Origin: Gemmiger formicilis
Lineage (GTDB): Bacteria; Bacillota; Clostridia; Oscillospirales; Ruminococcaceae
Direction: 5' to 3'
Length of the DNA stretch: 64,000 nt
Assembly (NCBI RefSeq): GCF_018784445.1
Contig: NZ_WQOH01000031.1
Span: 1 to 64,000, forward strand
In this document: piece after piece, positions 1-7,832 of the stretch
Layout: every line of letters begins with the position of its first letter
Numbering within the stretch: the first letter of the stretch is position 1
The notes under the pieces: model-generated
Databases searched by the model: none
The model's input: the letters and a program-made list of their open reading frames with translations, nothing else
Told to the model about the DNA's origin: nothing
Program-made: the position numbers and the translations under genes

Positions 1-44
1 GCCCCCTTGTTCTGTATGGGTTCGGGTACATTTTGGGGTGGTTT

Positions 45-1676
45 TTATCGCTCCTGTTCCTGCCTTTTCACAGGCTTGCGTTCCCGGCGTAAAATCTGGT
101 CAATATTGCCCTTGACAGTCTGTAAGCAGCGGTATTCCTCCCGTTTTGCCCGGTAATCGTTGTAGCCGCTGTTTTTCTCTTTGATAAGGGCTTCAATCTC
201 TGCTTGCAGGGCTTTATAGCTTGGCAGCTTGGAAATGCCGTTCTCCCTAAAATAACGGGCGGCTGCGTCTGCTATGATAAAGTCGCTTTCGTGCTTCTGT
301 CGGTAGGCTGCTTTTGCTTTGGTGTTTTTCTGCTGTTTCAGCCCGTCCCGGACAGGGCGGGTCTTGGAATAGGCAAGCACCTGCCGTTGCAGCTCCTTTT
401 TCCCGTTCAGCGTCTTTTCCACCTGCTTCAGCTCTGTAAGGCTTTCCTGCATGGCGGCATAGGCGGCAGAACAGGCTTCGTCCAGTTCCTCCGGGGAAGA
501 AAAGCCGTACTGCTGATAGGCGGTAACGGTAGCCGCCATTTGCTTTAGATTGTGCTTTGCCGCCCAGCGGTCATAGCCTACTCCCTTGCCCTCAGCTCGC
601 TTGGCTTCCCGGTCAACCATGCGCTGCAAGGTGTTGTCTGCCGGGGTGGTTTTTGCGGCTTTTTCCTCCCGCAAGCGTTCCTTTTGGGTGTGCGGGTATT
701 CGGGTATGGCTGTGGTCTTTTCGGCGGCTCTGTGGGCGTTCTGCGTGAGCAGGGCAAGGACAGCAGCCTTGTCAAAATCTTCCCCCAGCTTCCGGGCTGT
801 GATAGGCTTTGTCCTGTCCGGCGTGAGGTAGGAAAGCCGCCCCCGGCTCTCCTTGACGGTCACACCCTCCCGCAGCAAAAGGGAAGAAAACTCGTCAAAG
901 CTGGTAGCTTGGGAAAATGCCTGCCGTATCGTCCGGCGCAGCTTCGCCTTGTCCGTTTCAAACTTGGTGGGCTTGGTCGGCTGTCCGGCGGCTTCTCTGG
1001 CGGCGTTCTCTTTATCAAGGGCAAGCTGCCCTTTCTTTGCCGCCCAGTATTCCCGTTCCGTTATCCGTTCCTTGCTGCCGTTCAAGAGGTCGATTTGGTA
1101 AAGCCCCTCCCGGTGGCACATCTCCATGACTTCACTCTTGAAATATTCCATAGCGGCGTTGGTACAGCGGTGCTTGCAGCCCTCCCTTGTGTCGGCTGGT
1201 CTGTCCATGTAGGGCAGAAGCGGGACTTCGTAAATCCGCAGGGAGTTGATGACGATATGCACATGGATATTGCCGCTGTGGTTATGCCCGTCCGGGTGGG
1301 TGCATACAAGGGCTTGGTGTCCGGGGAAATGCTCTTTGCAGAACTGCTCGCCCAGCTCCTGCGCCCGGTCTACGGTCAAGCCGTTGTCTGTTCCGTCCCG
1401 TGGGTCAAAGCTGATGATATAGTGGTGGCTTTTCACATCTTCCCGTTTTTGATTTTTCTCATGGCGGAGATTGGCTCGCATACAGGCAACGGCGAAATCC
1501 TCGCCCCCGCAGTTAAGGGAAGAAATGCGGTAATCCTCCCTCGGTATCAGCCGCCCGTTTTCATCAAGGGTGGGCTTCATGGTAAACTCGTCATGCTCAA
1601 ATGTGAGGTAGGCTTCCGCTGCGCCATAGTCCGCATTTTTAGAGCTGATATGTTTGAATGTTGCCAACAGCGTCAC
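45..1676 (-). CDS. MobA/MobL-like relaxase (mobilization nuclease), 543 aa
   Basis: Conjugative relaxase that would nick an oriT and pilot the transferred strand. Seen: N-terminal HUH nuclease region with SHHYIISF near residues 83-90 and DGHNHSGNIHVH at 129-140, in which H131, H138 and H140 form the metal triad typical of Relaxase-family proteins. The C-terminal half is charged and Lys/Gln rich, as in Firmicutes IME and ICE relaxases. The start overlaps the 3' end of the upstream mobC-like gene by 38 bp, so the two look translationally coupled. No coupling protein, type IV secretion gene or intact integrase is adjacent, so this is a mobilizable element or a fragment of one. Family assignment is secure; function in this strain is unknown. 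Confidence 0.9.
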   Translation of the reverse strand: MTLLATFKHISSKNADYGAAEAYLTFEHDEFTMKPTLDENGRLIPREDYRISSLNCGGEDFAVACMRANLRHEKNQKREDVKSHHYIISFDPRDGTDNGLTVDRAQELGEQFCKEHFPGHQALVCTHPDGHNHSGNIHVHIVINSLRIYEVPLLPYMDRPADTREGCKHRCTNAAMEYFKSEVMEMCHREGLYQIDLLNGSKERITEREYWAAKKGQLALDKENAAREAAGQPTKPTKFETDKAKLRRTIRQAFSQATSFDEFSSLLLREGVTVKESRGRLSYLTPDRTKPITARKLGEDFDKAAVLALLTQNAHRAAEKTTAIPEYPHTQKERLREEKAAKTTPADNTLQRMVDREAKRAEGKGVGYDRWAAKHNLKQMAATVTAYQQYGFSSPEELDEACSAAYAAMQESLTELKQVEKTLNGKKELQRQVLAYSKTRPVRDGLKQQKNTKAKAAYRQKHESDFIIADAAARYFRENGISKLPSYKALQAEIEALIKEKNSGYNDYRAKREEYRCLQTVKGNIDQILRRERKPVKRQEQER

Positions 1677-2037
1677 CTACTTTCTGCAAGACTTCAAACT
1701 TTAGGGCAGCAAGGTCGGAAACCGCCGCCCGTACCTCCCCGGCAAGCTGCGGGTAGGGGCTGTGCCACTCGTTCAGCGTCCGGGCTATCTGGTTTAAGTT
1801 GCCGCCGATCCTGCCGTATTCGGCGGTCAGCTTCCCGACAGCGGCAAGCAGCTCGTCGTTGACGGGGGAAACGGTTATGATGGGGCGTATGGCTGCCCCG
1901 GTTATGGCTTGCCGGATAAACTCGGCTTGGCTCATGTTGCAGGCAGAAAGCCTTTCCGCAAACTCGGCGTATTCTTCCTCGGTCATGCGTGTCTTGACTA
2001 CCCGGCTGCGGTGCGGCGTGTTGTATCGTTTTCGCAT
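1639..2037 (-). CDS. MobC-like relaxosome accessory protein, 132 aa
   Basis: Small DNA-binding partner of the relaxase. Seen: N-terminal ribbon-helix-helix-like segment (RMTEEEYAEFAERL, then MSQAEFIRQAI) and a C-terminal GGNLNQIARTLN motif, both hallmarks of the MobC family. The start at 2037 (MRKRYN) is chosen because an AAAGGAGG-like site lies directly upstream; a longer frame to 2163 would have no such site and would run through the oriT-like hairpins. Same strand as the relaxase and overlapping it by 38 bp. Confidence 0.85.
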   Translation of the reverse strand: MRKRYNTPHRSRVVKTRMTEEEYAEFAERLSACNMSQAEFIRQAITGAAIRPIITVSPVNDELLAAVGKLTAEYGRIGGNLNQIARTLNEWHSPYPQLAGEVRAAVSDLAALKFEVLQKVGDAVGNIQTYQL

Positions 2038-2147
2038 GGTAAAACCTCCTTTCTGTGCGTGGTGTCCTCTCACTAATAGGAGAAAAACGGGGTGTGAAGC
2101 GGAACTGTTTTTGAAAAATCCGAAAAAATATTTTGAGGGATTTTTAA

Positions 2148-2192
2148 GCGGCGCAAGCCGCATAAGCAGGGTTTGGGGAAGGCACTCCCCAA
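2148..2192. other. candidate oriT hairpins upstream of mobC
   Basis: Two inverted repeats lie 110-155 bp upstream of mobC: GCGGC/GCCGC (2148-2152 and 2157-2161, loop GCAA) and TTGGGGA/TCCCCAA (2173-2179 and 2186-2192, 6-nt loop). Relaxase transfer origins usually sit in exactly this place and consist of a short hairpin beside a nick site. The nick itself cannot be identified from sequence. The rest of 2041-2680 has no convincing gene. Confidence 0.45.
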
Positions 2193-2512
2193 CAAGATTC
2201 CCGCAGGGGCAAAATGAGCGAAAAGCGAATTTTGGTACTGCGGTAGAATCTTGCTCTGAAAAACTGCCACTTTCCTCTGCGGCTGACTTTGCGGCAATCT
2301 ACAAGGGTCGGTGTGGCTGCTTTCGTCAATATAGCGATTGCGGAGGCGTGTCCTGCCCACCTTTGTTCCCCTCTACGGACAGAAACGGAAAATGCCAAAC
2401 GCTCATTTGGATTTTTCATCACTACTACGGCAGGCAAGCCCATTTCGGGCAAACTTCCCCGTCACTCACTACTACAAGGGAACGGGGCGTTTTGCCAAAA
2501 ATGGGAGCAAAA

Positions 2513-2544
2513 AACGCCACGGATTTTCAAAAATCTGTGGCGTT
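2513..2544. repeat. long inverted repeat in mobile-element intergenic region
   Basis: Arms AACGCCAC (2513-2520) and GTGGCGTT (2537-2544) enclose GATTTT/AAAATC, giving a nearly continuous stem of about 14 bp. There is no T-run on either side, so it is not an obvious terminator. It may be part of the transfer region or a palindromic remnant. Confidence 0.5.
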
Positions 2545-2680
2545 GCTGTTTGGAGCAGTATTCAATTTTAGTCTCCCGTTCCCTCTTTTGGGTAAAAGAA
2601 AAGGACAACCGATTTTGGCTGTCCTGTGAAAATGTGTATTATGTTGTATTATGTATGATTGACAAGATTAAATTTGAAGA

Positions 2681-3001
2681 TCATTCTTCTACAAAGTATC
2701 TGTATGCGGCGGCTTCAAGCTCTCCACATTCGTTAAGCAAGTTGCCATTTTCATCATAAAGCTTATAGGTAATTTGAGTATTACCTAACGACGCTTCTCC
2801 GTCCAATCCAAGCAACAAAGTATAGTAATTTTCTTTTAGTACCAAATTCAATAGATCATACAAATCATCTTTTGATATACCTTGTTCAGTTATTGCACTG
2901 ATTTTTTTGCCGACAACTGATGAAGAATTAGGATTGAAGTATTCGGCTAAAATGGTTTTCTTTTCTTCGTAGCATAATTTAACAAATTGTTCTCCTGTCA
3001 T
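2681..3001 (-). CDS. hypothetical protein, 106 aa, AT-rich
   Basis: Not recognised. Acidic, soluble protein with no signal peptide or membrane segment. The start at 3001 (MTGEQF) is preferred over 3016 because GGGGAG lies 7 nt upstream; the GGGGAG itself follows the more distal ATG. Base composition is well below that of the host genes further right and resembles the adjacent PadR/DUF2812 pair, consistent with transferred DNA. The 245 bp to its left hold no gene signal that I can support. Confidence 0.6.
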   Translation of the reverse strand: MTGEQFVKLCYEEKKTILAEYFNPNSSSVVGKKISAITEQGISKDDLYDLLNLVLKENYYTLLLGLDGEASLGNTQITYKLYDENGNLLNECGELEAAAYRYFVEE

Positions 3002-3111
3002 TTTTATACTCCCCATACCGTAGTGTAAAATATATATTTATATTTCATTCTGTCGGAACTATTATAGCACATAGATGTGAAATTTTCTACTGTCTTTCCC
3101 CCATAATGGGC

Positions 3112-3142
3112 GGGAGCGACAGCACTTTAGTCTGTCGCTCCC
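3112..3142. repeat. 11-bp hairpin, possible terminator
   Basis: GGGAGCGACAG (3112-3122) pairs perfectly with CTGTCGCTCCC (3132-3142), loop 9 nt. It lies in the gap between the 3' end of the DUF2812 gene (3247) and the 5' end of the hypothetical gene (3001), both on the minus strand, so it could terminate the PadR/DUF2812 operon. The T-run is weak. The rest of 3017-3246 shows no gene. Confidence 0.4.
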
Positions 3143-3246
3143 TTGATTGCCACAAAAGCAGGACGGGCGGCGGCTGTCAACGGTGGCACATTTGCGCCGT
3201 TCATCTTGACCGTTGACTGGCTCGGCTGGATTTGCTATTTATTTCC

Positions 3247-3834
3247 TCACCATTCCTGTGTCTTGGCTTCCTTCCGGATTTTCATTATCTGTATTTGATA
3301 TATACTGCCAGGAATTACAGAAACCAACGCAAAAATACCAAAGATTATAGATTGCTTTGTAACTGCGAATAGTGCAAACATGAGCAGTAGAAATAGCCAC
3401 GGATTGCGTAAGTTGCGATAATATTTTTCTTTATCGTCATAAGAGGTATGGAGTTCAAAAGGCTTTCCATCATTTGCTTTTTCCACAATCAAGATTTCTC
3501 GATTAAAAGTTGTTGTGTTTGTCGCAATACGACCGCCCCTTTCTGCCCATGGGCGCCAACGAACTTTTCCAACAGAATAGTTTAGATTGATATTTTTAAA
3601 AAACACCTTATATCCCATATCCTCCAAAAAATTAGCATAGTCTATTGAACTCTCTTTTGATTTTTCTCCGATAAACTCTACACAATAGGTCACTTCATCG
3701 GGCTTGCATTTTTCAAATTCGTATAACAGTTTTCCTGTCCGAACAAGTCGATAACCCTTTTCAGACATTTTGTTTAGCCATTTTTCCTGCGTATTTAGCA
3801 ATCCGCCAAAAAAGCGATAACATTTTTTACTCAT
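3247..3834 (-). CDS. DUF2812 domain membrane protein, 195 aa
   Basis: DUF2812 family. Seen: cytosolic N-terminal region starting with the family-typical FFGGLLNTQEKWLNKMSEKGYRL, then two hydrophobic segments near residues 145-180 with a basic C-terminal tail. DUF2812 proteins are almost always encoded next to a PadR regulator, as here: the start codon overlaps the padR stop by 4 bp (ATGA), so translation is coupled. The biochemical role is unknown; the pairing suggests a membrane-stress response controlled by PadR. Confidence 0.85.
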   Translation of the reverse strand: MSKKCYRFFGGLLNTQEKWLNKMSEKGYRLVRTGKLLYEFEKCKPDEVTYCVEFIGEKSKESSIDYANFLEDMGYKVFFKNINLNYSVGKVRWRPWAERGGRIATNTTTFNREILIVEKANDGKPFELHTSYDDKEKYYRNLRNPWLFLLLMFALFAVTKQSIIFGIFALVSVIPGSIYQIQIMKIRKEAKTQEW

Positions 3835-4154
3835 ACTGCACCTCCAATAATTTCACTTGCAATGCTTACAAGTTCATTTAGTCTTGCAAGCTCTTTTTCT
3901 GCAATTTCTTTTCCCTGTGCTGTAATGTGGTATTCTTTTTTTCTTCCCTCACTATCTCCATAAGGTTCAATCCACTTCTTGTCCTGCAAAGAGTTTAATG
4001 CTCCATATAAAGTGCCTGCGCCTAACGAAAGCCGCCCGCCCGTTTTTTCTTCAACAAACTGCATAACGGCGTATCCGTGTTTTGGTGTATAAAGAGAGAG
4101 TAAAATATAAAAGGTCACTTCTGTAAGTGCGCCACTTTTTGCATTGTCTCTCAT
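3831..4154 (-). CDS. PadR-family transcriptional regulator, 107 aa
   Basis: Winged-helix repressor of the short PadR-s2 type. Seen: LTEVTFYILLSLYTPKHGY (first helix), GTLYGALNSLQDKKWI (recognition helix), EGRKKEYHIT (wing), and a short C-terminal dimerisation helix. It is first in a two-gene operon with the DUF2812 gene, and a palindrome sits over its likely promoter (4167-4187), which suggests autorepression. Confidence 0.92.
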   Translation of the reverse strand: MRDNAKSGALTEVTFYILLSLYTPKHGYAVMQFVEEKTGGRLSLGAGTLYGALNSLQDKKWIEPYGDSEGRKKEYHITAQGKEIAEKELARLNELVSIASEIIGGAV

Positions 4155-4166
4155 AGTCCAGCCTCC

Positions 4167-4187
4167 TTATTACGATTACTGTAATAA
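4167..4187. promoter_or_regulatory. candidate PadR operator
   Basis: TTATTAC (4167-4173) and GTAATAA (4181-4187) form a perfect 7-bp inverted repeat with a 7-nt spacer, starting 13 bp upstream of padR. Position and symmetry fit an autoregulatory PadR site; another partial ACCGTAAT copy lies just upstream at about 4200. Confidence 0.55.
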
Positions 4188-4343
4188 ATATATCACTAAC
4201 CGTAATATAAGTCAAGCAGATTCAAGGAAATTATTTAAGGGGCATGAAAATGGAGCAGCAACATTTTCGTGTTACTGCTCCACTTTGATACAGAATAGTA
4301 GGGTACGCTGTTCTCAATTTGTGTTGTTGCTTCTTTACCGTAT

Positions 4344-5027
4344 ATGAGCATTATGTCGAGGATTGTAACGGGAGACGGTATTGATATTACGAGCAGCCAG
4401 GACGTAGAGGTGAAAAATTGCTTTATCCGTTCCACAGATGACAGTATCTGCATCAAATCCCAAAGATTGTTTGAAGATCCGTCAACGGTACGTGACGTAA
4501 CAAAAGTGCGTGTTCACAATAACGTGATCTGGAATGCAGAACCCGGTAATGCCATAGAGCTTGGTTATGCCCTCCAGAGCGAAATCCACGACCTAGTATT
4601 TGAGGATTGTGATATTATACACTGCCAGTATGAAGGAAACATGGGTGGTGCGGCGATTTCCATCCATCAGGCAGATGGCGGCCATGTTCATGATATACAT
4701 TATAAAAATATCAGAGTAGAGCAGGCAGAACAGAAACTGTTCGATATTAAGGTTCTGCTTTGCAGATATACGGAACAGCTTGCCAAAGGAGAGATTAATG
4801 ATATCTATTTTGATAATATCCAGGTGCTGAACGGAGATATCCCGGTCTCCATGATCCGGGGGTATCAGACGCCGACAGAAGAAGTACGTGTCCATGATGT
4901 CCATTTTGATAACATTACTTTTATGGGGAATAAGTGTGAAACCTGGCAGGATATGCGGCTTGTTACAGAACTGGCAAATGACATTTATGTCAATGGTGCC
5001 AGATTATGCAGACAGATGAAATTCTGA
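4344..5027 (+). pseudogene. 5'-truncated GH28-like (pectin lyase fold) glycosidase
   Basis: C-terminal part of a polygalacturonase-like right-handed beta-helix protein. Seen: GDGIDITSSQDVEVKNCFI followed by STDDSICIKS, the classic GH28 strand-turn repeats including the catalytic-region DD, then further beta-helix rungs. GH28 enzymes usually have 400-550 residues; only about 227 remain. The frame has no ribosome binding site, signal peptide or N-terminal half. The sequence just upstream (4252-4281) is an unrelated hairpin GGAGCAG/CTGCTCC, marking a junction, so the gene was cut by recombination. Confidence 0.75.
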
Positions 5028-5078
5028 GAATATCACCATATAGAGATGGTTTTATTACTTGCAGCAAGGAGGGTATTT

Positions 5079-5290
5079 ATGGAACAAAGCAGCGATAACT
5101 GCTGAAGCAGTTCTTGGCTTTGCAAAAGGCCATCGGGGTTTATTCTGATGATGCTAAATGATGTCGCGGAAAACAAATACTCTGGAAAGAGACACACCAG
5201 CTGTGATTGGAAGAACTACAAGATGCTTTTGAAGTGTTTGAGAACGCCGCCAATGGTGATTTGTTATCTAAAGACTTAGGAGCAGCATAG
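5079..5290 (+). pseudogene. decayed short coding remnant
   Basis: A good ribosome binding site (AAGGAGGG) precedes ATGGAACAAAGC, but the frame stops after eight codons. Another frame ends with ELQDAFEVFENAANGDLLS before a stop at about 5290. The fragments look like a broken small ORF whose family I do not recognise. A strong terminator follows at 5303. Confidence 0.3.
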
Positions 5291-5302
5291 AATAACGCAA
5301 TC

Positions 5303-5336
5303 TACCGCCTTATCGTGAGATAGGGCGGTATTTTTT
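5303..5336 (+). terminator. rho-independent terminator
   Basis: TACCGCCTTATC (5303-5314) pairs with GATAGGGCGGTA (5319-5330), loop GTGA, followed by T6. It ends plus-strand transcription of the remnant region. Confidence 0.85.
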
Positions 5337-5430
5337 GAAAAATATGTAGGCAGGCGGCACGGGCGACAGCACCGACATTTTGAGGTGGTGCAAAGCGGGG
5401 TTCGGGTTGACCCGTTGAGTTTTGTGCCCT

Positions 5431-5471
5431 AAAAGAAGAAAGTCCTGATGCCGAAATTCGGCATCAGGACT
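5431..5471 (-). terminator. terminator of the alpha-glucoside operon
   Basis: A perfect 15-bp inverted repeat, 5441-5455 with 5457-5471, lies 16 bp past the GH13 stop codon. On the minus strand it is followed by a T-rich tract (TTTCTTCTTTT). It closes the lacI-to-GH13 operon. Confidence 0.85.
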
Positions 5472-5486
5472 CTTTACTGTTGCGTT

Positions 5487-7166
5487 TTACTTTCTGTAAA
5501 CCACCGCTTCAAACGGTCGCAGACTTCCGGGGTTTCCGGGGGTGTTGTAGTTGCTGATAAGCAACTCTGTGTTCTGCCAATCGTTCAGCAATGGGCAGGG
5601 TACGTCATGGTCGGTAAAGTTGCAGACCACGAGTATCTGCTCGTCGTTCAATGTGCGGGTGTAGGCGTAGATCTCTTCGTCGTCGGGCAGCAGCAGGGCG
5701 TAGTGACCGTAGACGAAGGTCTTGTCCGACTTTCGCAGCGCCAGCAGGCGGCGGTAGAAGCTGTACACCGAGTCCGGGTCGCCCACCTGTTTGGCTGCGT
5801 TGATCTGCGGGTAGTTGGGGTTCAGCGGTATCCACGGTGTGCCGGTGGTAAAGCCTGCATTGGCGGTATCATCCCAGTGCATGGGGGTGCGGGTGTGCTC
5901 GCGGCTGATGTAGTTGGCCGCCTTCATGAAATCCGCCACGCTCTCGCCGCAGCGCTGGGTCTTTTCAAAGTAGGCGTTGCGAGTCATAACATCGTTAATG
6001 GGGTCGATGCTGTCGAAATGCTTGTTCGTCATGCCCAGTTCCTCACCCTGATAAATGTAGGGCGTTCCCTGCATCAGGTAGAGGCAGACAGCCAGCATTT
6101 TGGCCGACCGCACACGGGATTCTTCGTCCTTGGTGCAGCCGAAGCGCGACACCACGCGGGGTTGGTCGTGGTTGTTCCAGTACAGACTGTTCCACGCCTT
6201 GCCGTCCAAACCGGTCTGCCAGCGGGTCTGTATTTTTTTGATGTCTGTCAGCTTCCACGGGTGTTCGGGTTCCCACTTGCGGCTCTCGCCGCCGTCAACA
6301 TCCATCAGTTCAAACTGGAACACCATGTTCAGCTCATGGCGATCCTCGCCCGCGTACAGGCAGGCAAGCTCCGGGTTGACGTTGGCGTTCTCGCCCACCG
6401 TCATGCAGTCGTAGTGGCTCAGCACACGGCGGTTCATCTCCTGCAGGTATTCATGCACACGGGGACCGTTGGTACACTGGTCGGTATAGTCGCCGTACAG
6501 ACCATCGGCGCAAAGTGGCCCGTCTGCATATCCGGCCTTGGAGATCATACTGATGACGTCCATGCGAAAGCCGTCGATGCCCTTTTGGAACCAGAAGTTC
6601 ATCATGTCAAAGACCTGATCGCGAACCTCCGGGTTCTCCCAGTTCAAATCGGGCTGTCCTTCAGCAAAAAGGTGCAGGTAATACTGACCGGTTTTCTCGT
6701 CGTACTTCCACGCCGAGCCGCTGAAACAGCTGCGCCAGTTGTTGGGGGCACCGCCGTCCGGGGCGGGGTCTTTCCAGATATAATAGTCGCGTTTGGGGTT
6801 GTCGCGGCTGGAACGGCTCTCAATAAACCACGGGTGCTGGTCCGACGAGTGGTTGACCACCAAGTCCATGATGAGCTTTAACCCATGGGCATGGACATCC
6901 GCCAGCAGGGCGTCAAAGTCGGCCATTGTGCCGAAGTCTGTCATGATATCGCGGTAATCGCTGATGTCATAGCCGTTGTCCACATTAGGAGATTGATAGA
7001 TCGGGTTCAGCCACAGCACATCGACGCCAAGGTCTTTTAAGTAGTCCAGCTTTTCACGGATACCGTTCAGATCACCGATACCGTCACCGTTGGAGTCCTT
7101 GAAGCTGCGCGGGTAGATTTGGTAGACGACGGCCTCTTTCCACCACGCGGGGTGAACGCTTTCCAT
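5487..7166 (-). CDS. GH13 subfamily 31-type alpha-glucosidase, 559 aa
   Basis: Cytosolic exo-alpha-glucosidase. Seen: QIYPRSFKDSNGDGIGDLNGI at the N-terminus, DLVVNHSSD, nucleophile D203 in GFRMDVI, acid/base E259 in TVGEN, and transition-state stabiliser D334 in NNHDQPR. Length is normal for oligo-1,6-glucosidases (about 555). The residue after the nucleophile is Val, which in this subfamily is associated with alpha-1,6 preference (isomaltase-like, also seen in trehalose-6-phosphate hydrolases), whereas Thr or Ala there goes with alpha-1,4. Last gene of the operon, 11 bp after pgmB, with AGAGGT upstream of the ATG. Likely substrate: imported isomalto- or malto-oligosaccharides. Confidence 0.93.
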   Translation of the reverse strand: MESVHPAWWKEAVVYQIYPRSFKDSNGDGIGDLNGIREKLDYLKDLGVDVLWLNPIYQSPNVDNGYDISDYRDIMTDFGTMADFDALLADVHAHGLKLIMDLVVNHSSDQHPWFIESRSSRDNPKRDYYIWKDPAPDGGAPNNWRSCFSGSAWKYDEKTGQYYLHLFAEGQPDLNWENPEVRDQVFDMMNFWFQKGIDGFRMDVISMISKAGYADGPLCADGLYGDYTDQCTNGPRVHEYLQEMNRRVLSHYDCMTVGENANVNPELACLYAGEDRHELNMVFQFELMDVDGGESRKWEPEHPWKLTDIKKIQTRWQTGLDGKAWNSLYWNNHDQPRVVSRFGCTKDEESRVRSAKMLAVCLYLMQGTPYIYQGEELGMTNKHFDSIDPINDVMTRNAYFEKTQRCGESVADFMKAANYISREHTRTPMHWDDTANAGFTTGTPWIPLNPNYPQINAAKQVGDPDSVYSFYRRLLALRKSDKTFVYGHYALLLPDDEEIYAYTRTLNDEQILVVCNFTDHDVPCPLLNDWQNTELLISNYNTPGNPGSLRPFEAVVYRK

Positions 7167-7177
7167 AAGTATACCTC

Positions 7178-7816
7178 TTACAAAATCGTTCCCGGCAGTT
7201 TGGTCACGTCCTGCATATGGTAGGTAGGTTCAAACGGCATCGGGGCCGTGCCGACGATGGCACAGTCCATGCCGCCCGCGCGGGCGGCCTCCAGCCCGGC
7301 AGCAGCGTCCTCCACAACCAGGCAGTCTGCCGGGGCAAGCCCCACCATGGCGGCAGCCTTGGTAAAGACCTCCGGGTCAGGCTTGGAATGAGCGATCATC
7401 GTGCCGTCACACACAGCGTCAAAGTAGCGGTTCGCGTCGAGCCGTTCCAAGATGTAGGCCGCGTTTTTGCTGGACGAACCAACAGCCAGCTTCAGCCCCG
7501 CGTTGTGCAGCGCCGTCAGGGCGTCGCGCACGGCAGCGGGCATATCGGCGGGCGACATCTGCGCCAGCAGCTTGCGATAGCGGTCGTTTTTCTCGGTGGC
7601 AAGGCGTTCCTTTTCCGCATCGGTAAAGGTCTTGCTGCTGCCGGAAAGGATGATTTCCAGACTCTCCATCCGGCTGACGCCGCGCAGCTTCATGTTGATG
7701 GTTTCGTCAAACGGTGCGCCGACTTCCTCGGCTGTCTGTTTCCACGCTTCAAAGTGGAAACGGTCTGTGGAGCAGAGCACTCCATCCAAGTCGAAAATAA
7801 TACCCTTGTATTTCAT
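7178..7816 (-). CDS. pgmB: beta-phosphoglucomutase, 212 aa
   Basis: Converts beta-glucose-1-phosphate to glucose-6-phosphate. Seen: HAD nucleophile and acid/base in FDLDGVL, the cap motif KLRGVSRMESL specific to beta-PGM, VGSSSKN (motif II), KPDPEVF (motif III Lys) and VVEDAAAG (motif IV). It follows the GH65 phosphorylase by 16 bp and precedes the GH13 gene; this GH65-pgmB pair is the standard phosphorolytic route for alpha-glucobioses. GAGGAA lies upstream of the ATG. Confidence 0.95.
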   Translation of the reverse strand: MKYKGIIFDLDGVLCSTDRFHFEAWKQTAEEVGAPFDETINMKLRGVSRMESLEIILSGSSKTFTDAEKERLATEKNDRYRKLLAQMSPADMPAAVRDALTALHNAGLKLAVGSSSKNAAYILERLDANRYFDAVCDGTMIAHSKPDPEVFTKAAAMVGLAPADCLVVEDAAAGLEAARAGGMDCAIVGTAPMPFEPTYHMQDVTKLPGTIL

Positions 7817-7832
7817 AGAAAGTTCCTCATAG

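Noticed and set aside
552-1862. Long plus-strand reading frame of 436 codons.
   Set aside because: Antisense to the relaxase with its HUH motif; Cys/Gly/Arg-rich translation without family features and no ribosome binding site.
2073-2452. Short minus-strand frames upstream of mobC.
   Set aside because: They lie over the oriT-like hairpins, have no ribosome binding site and low-complexity translations.
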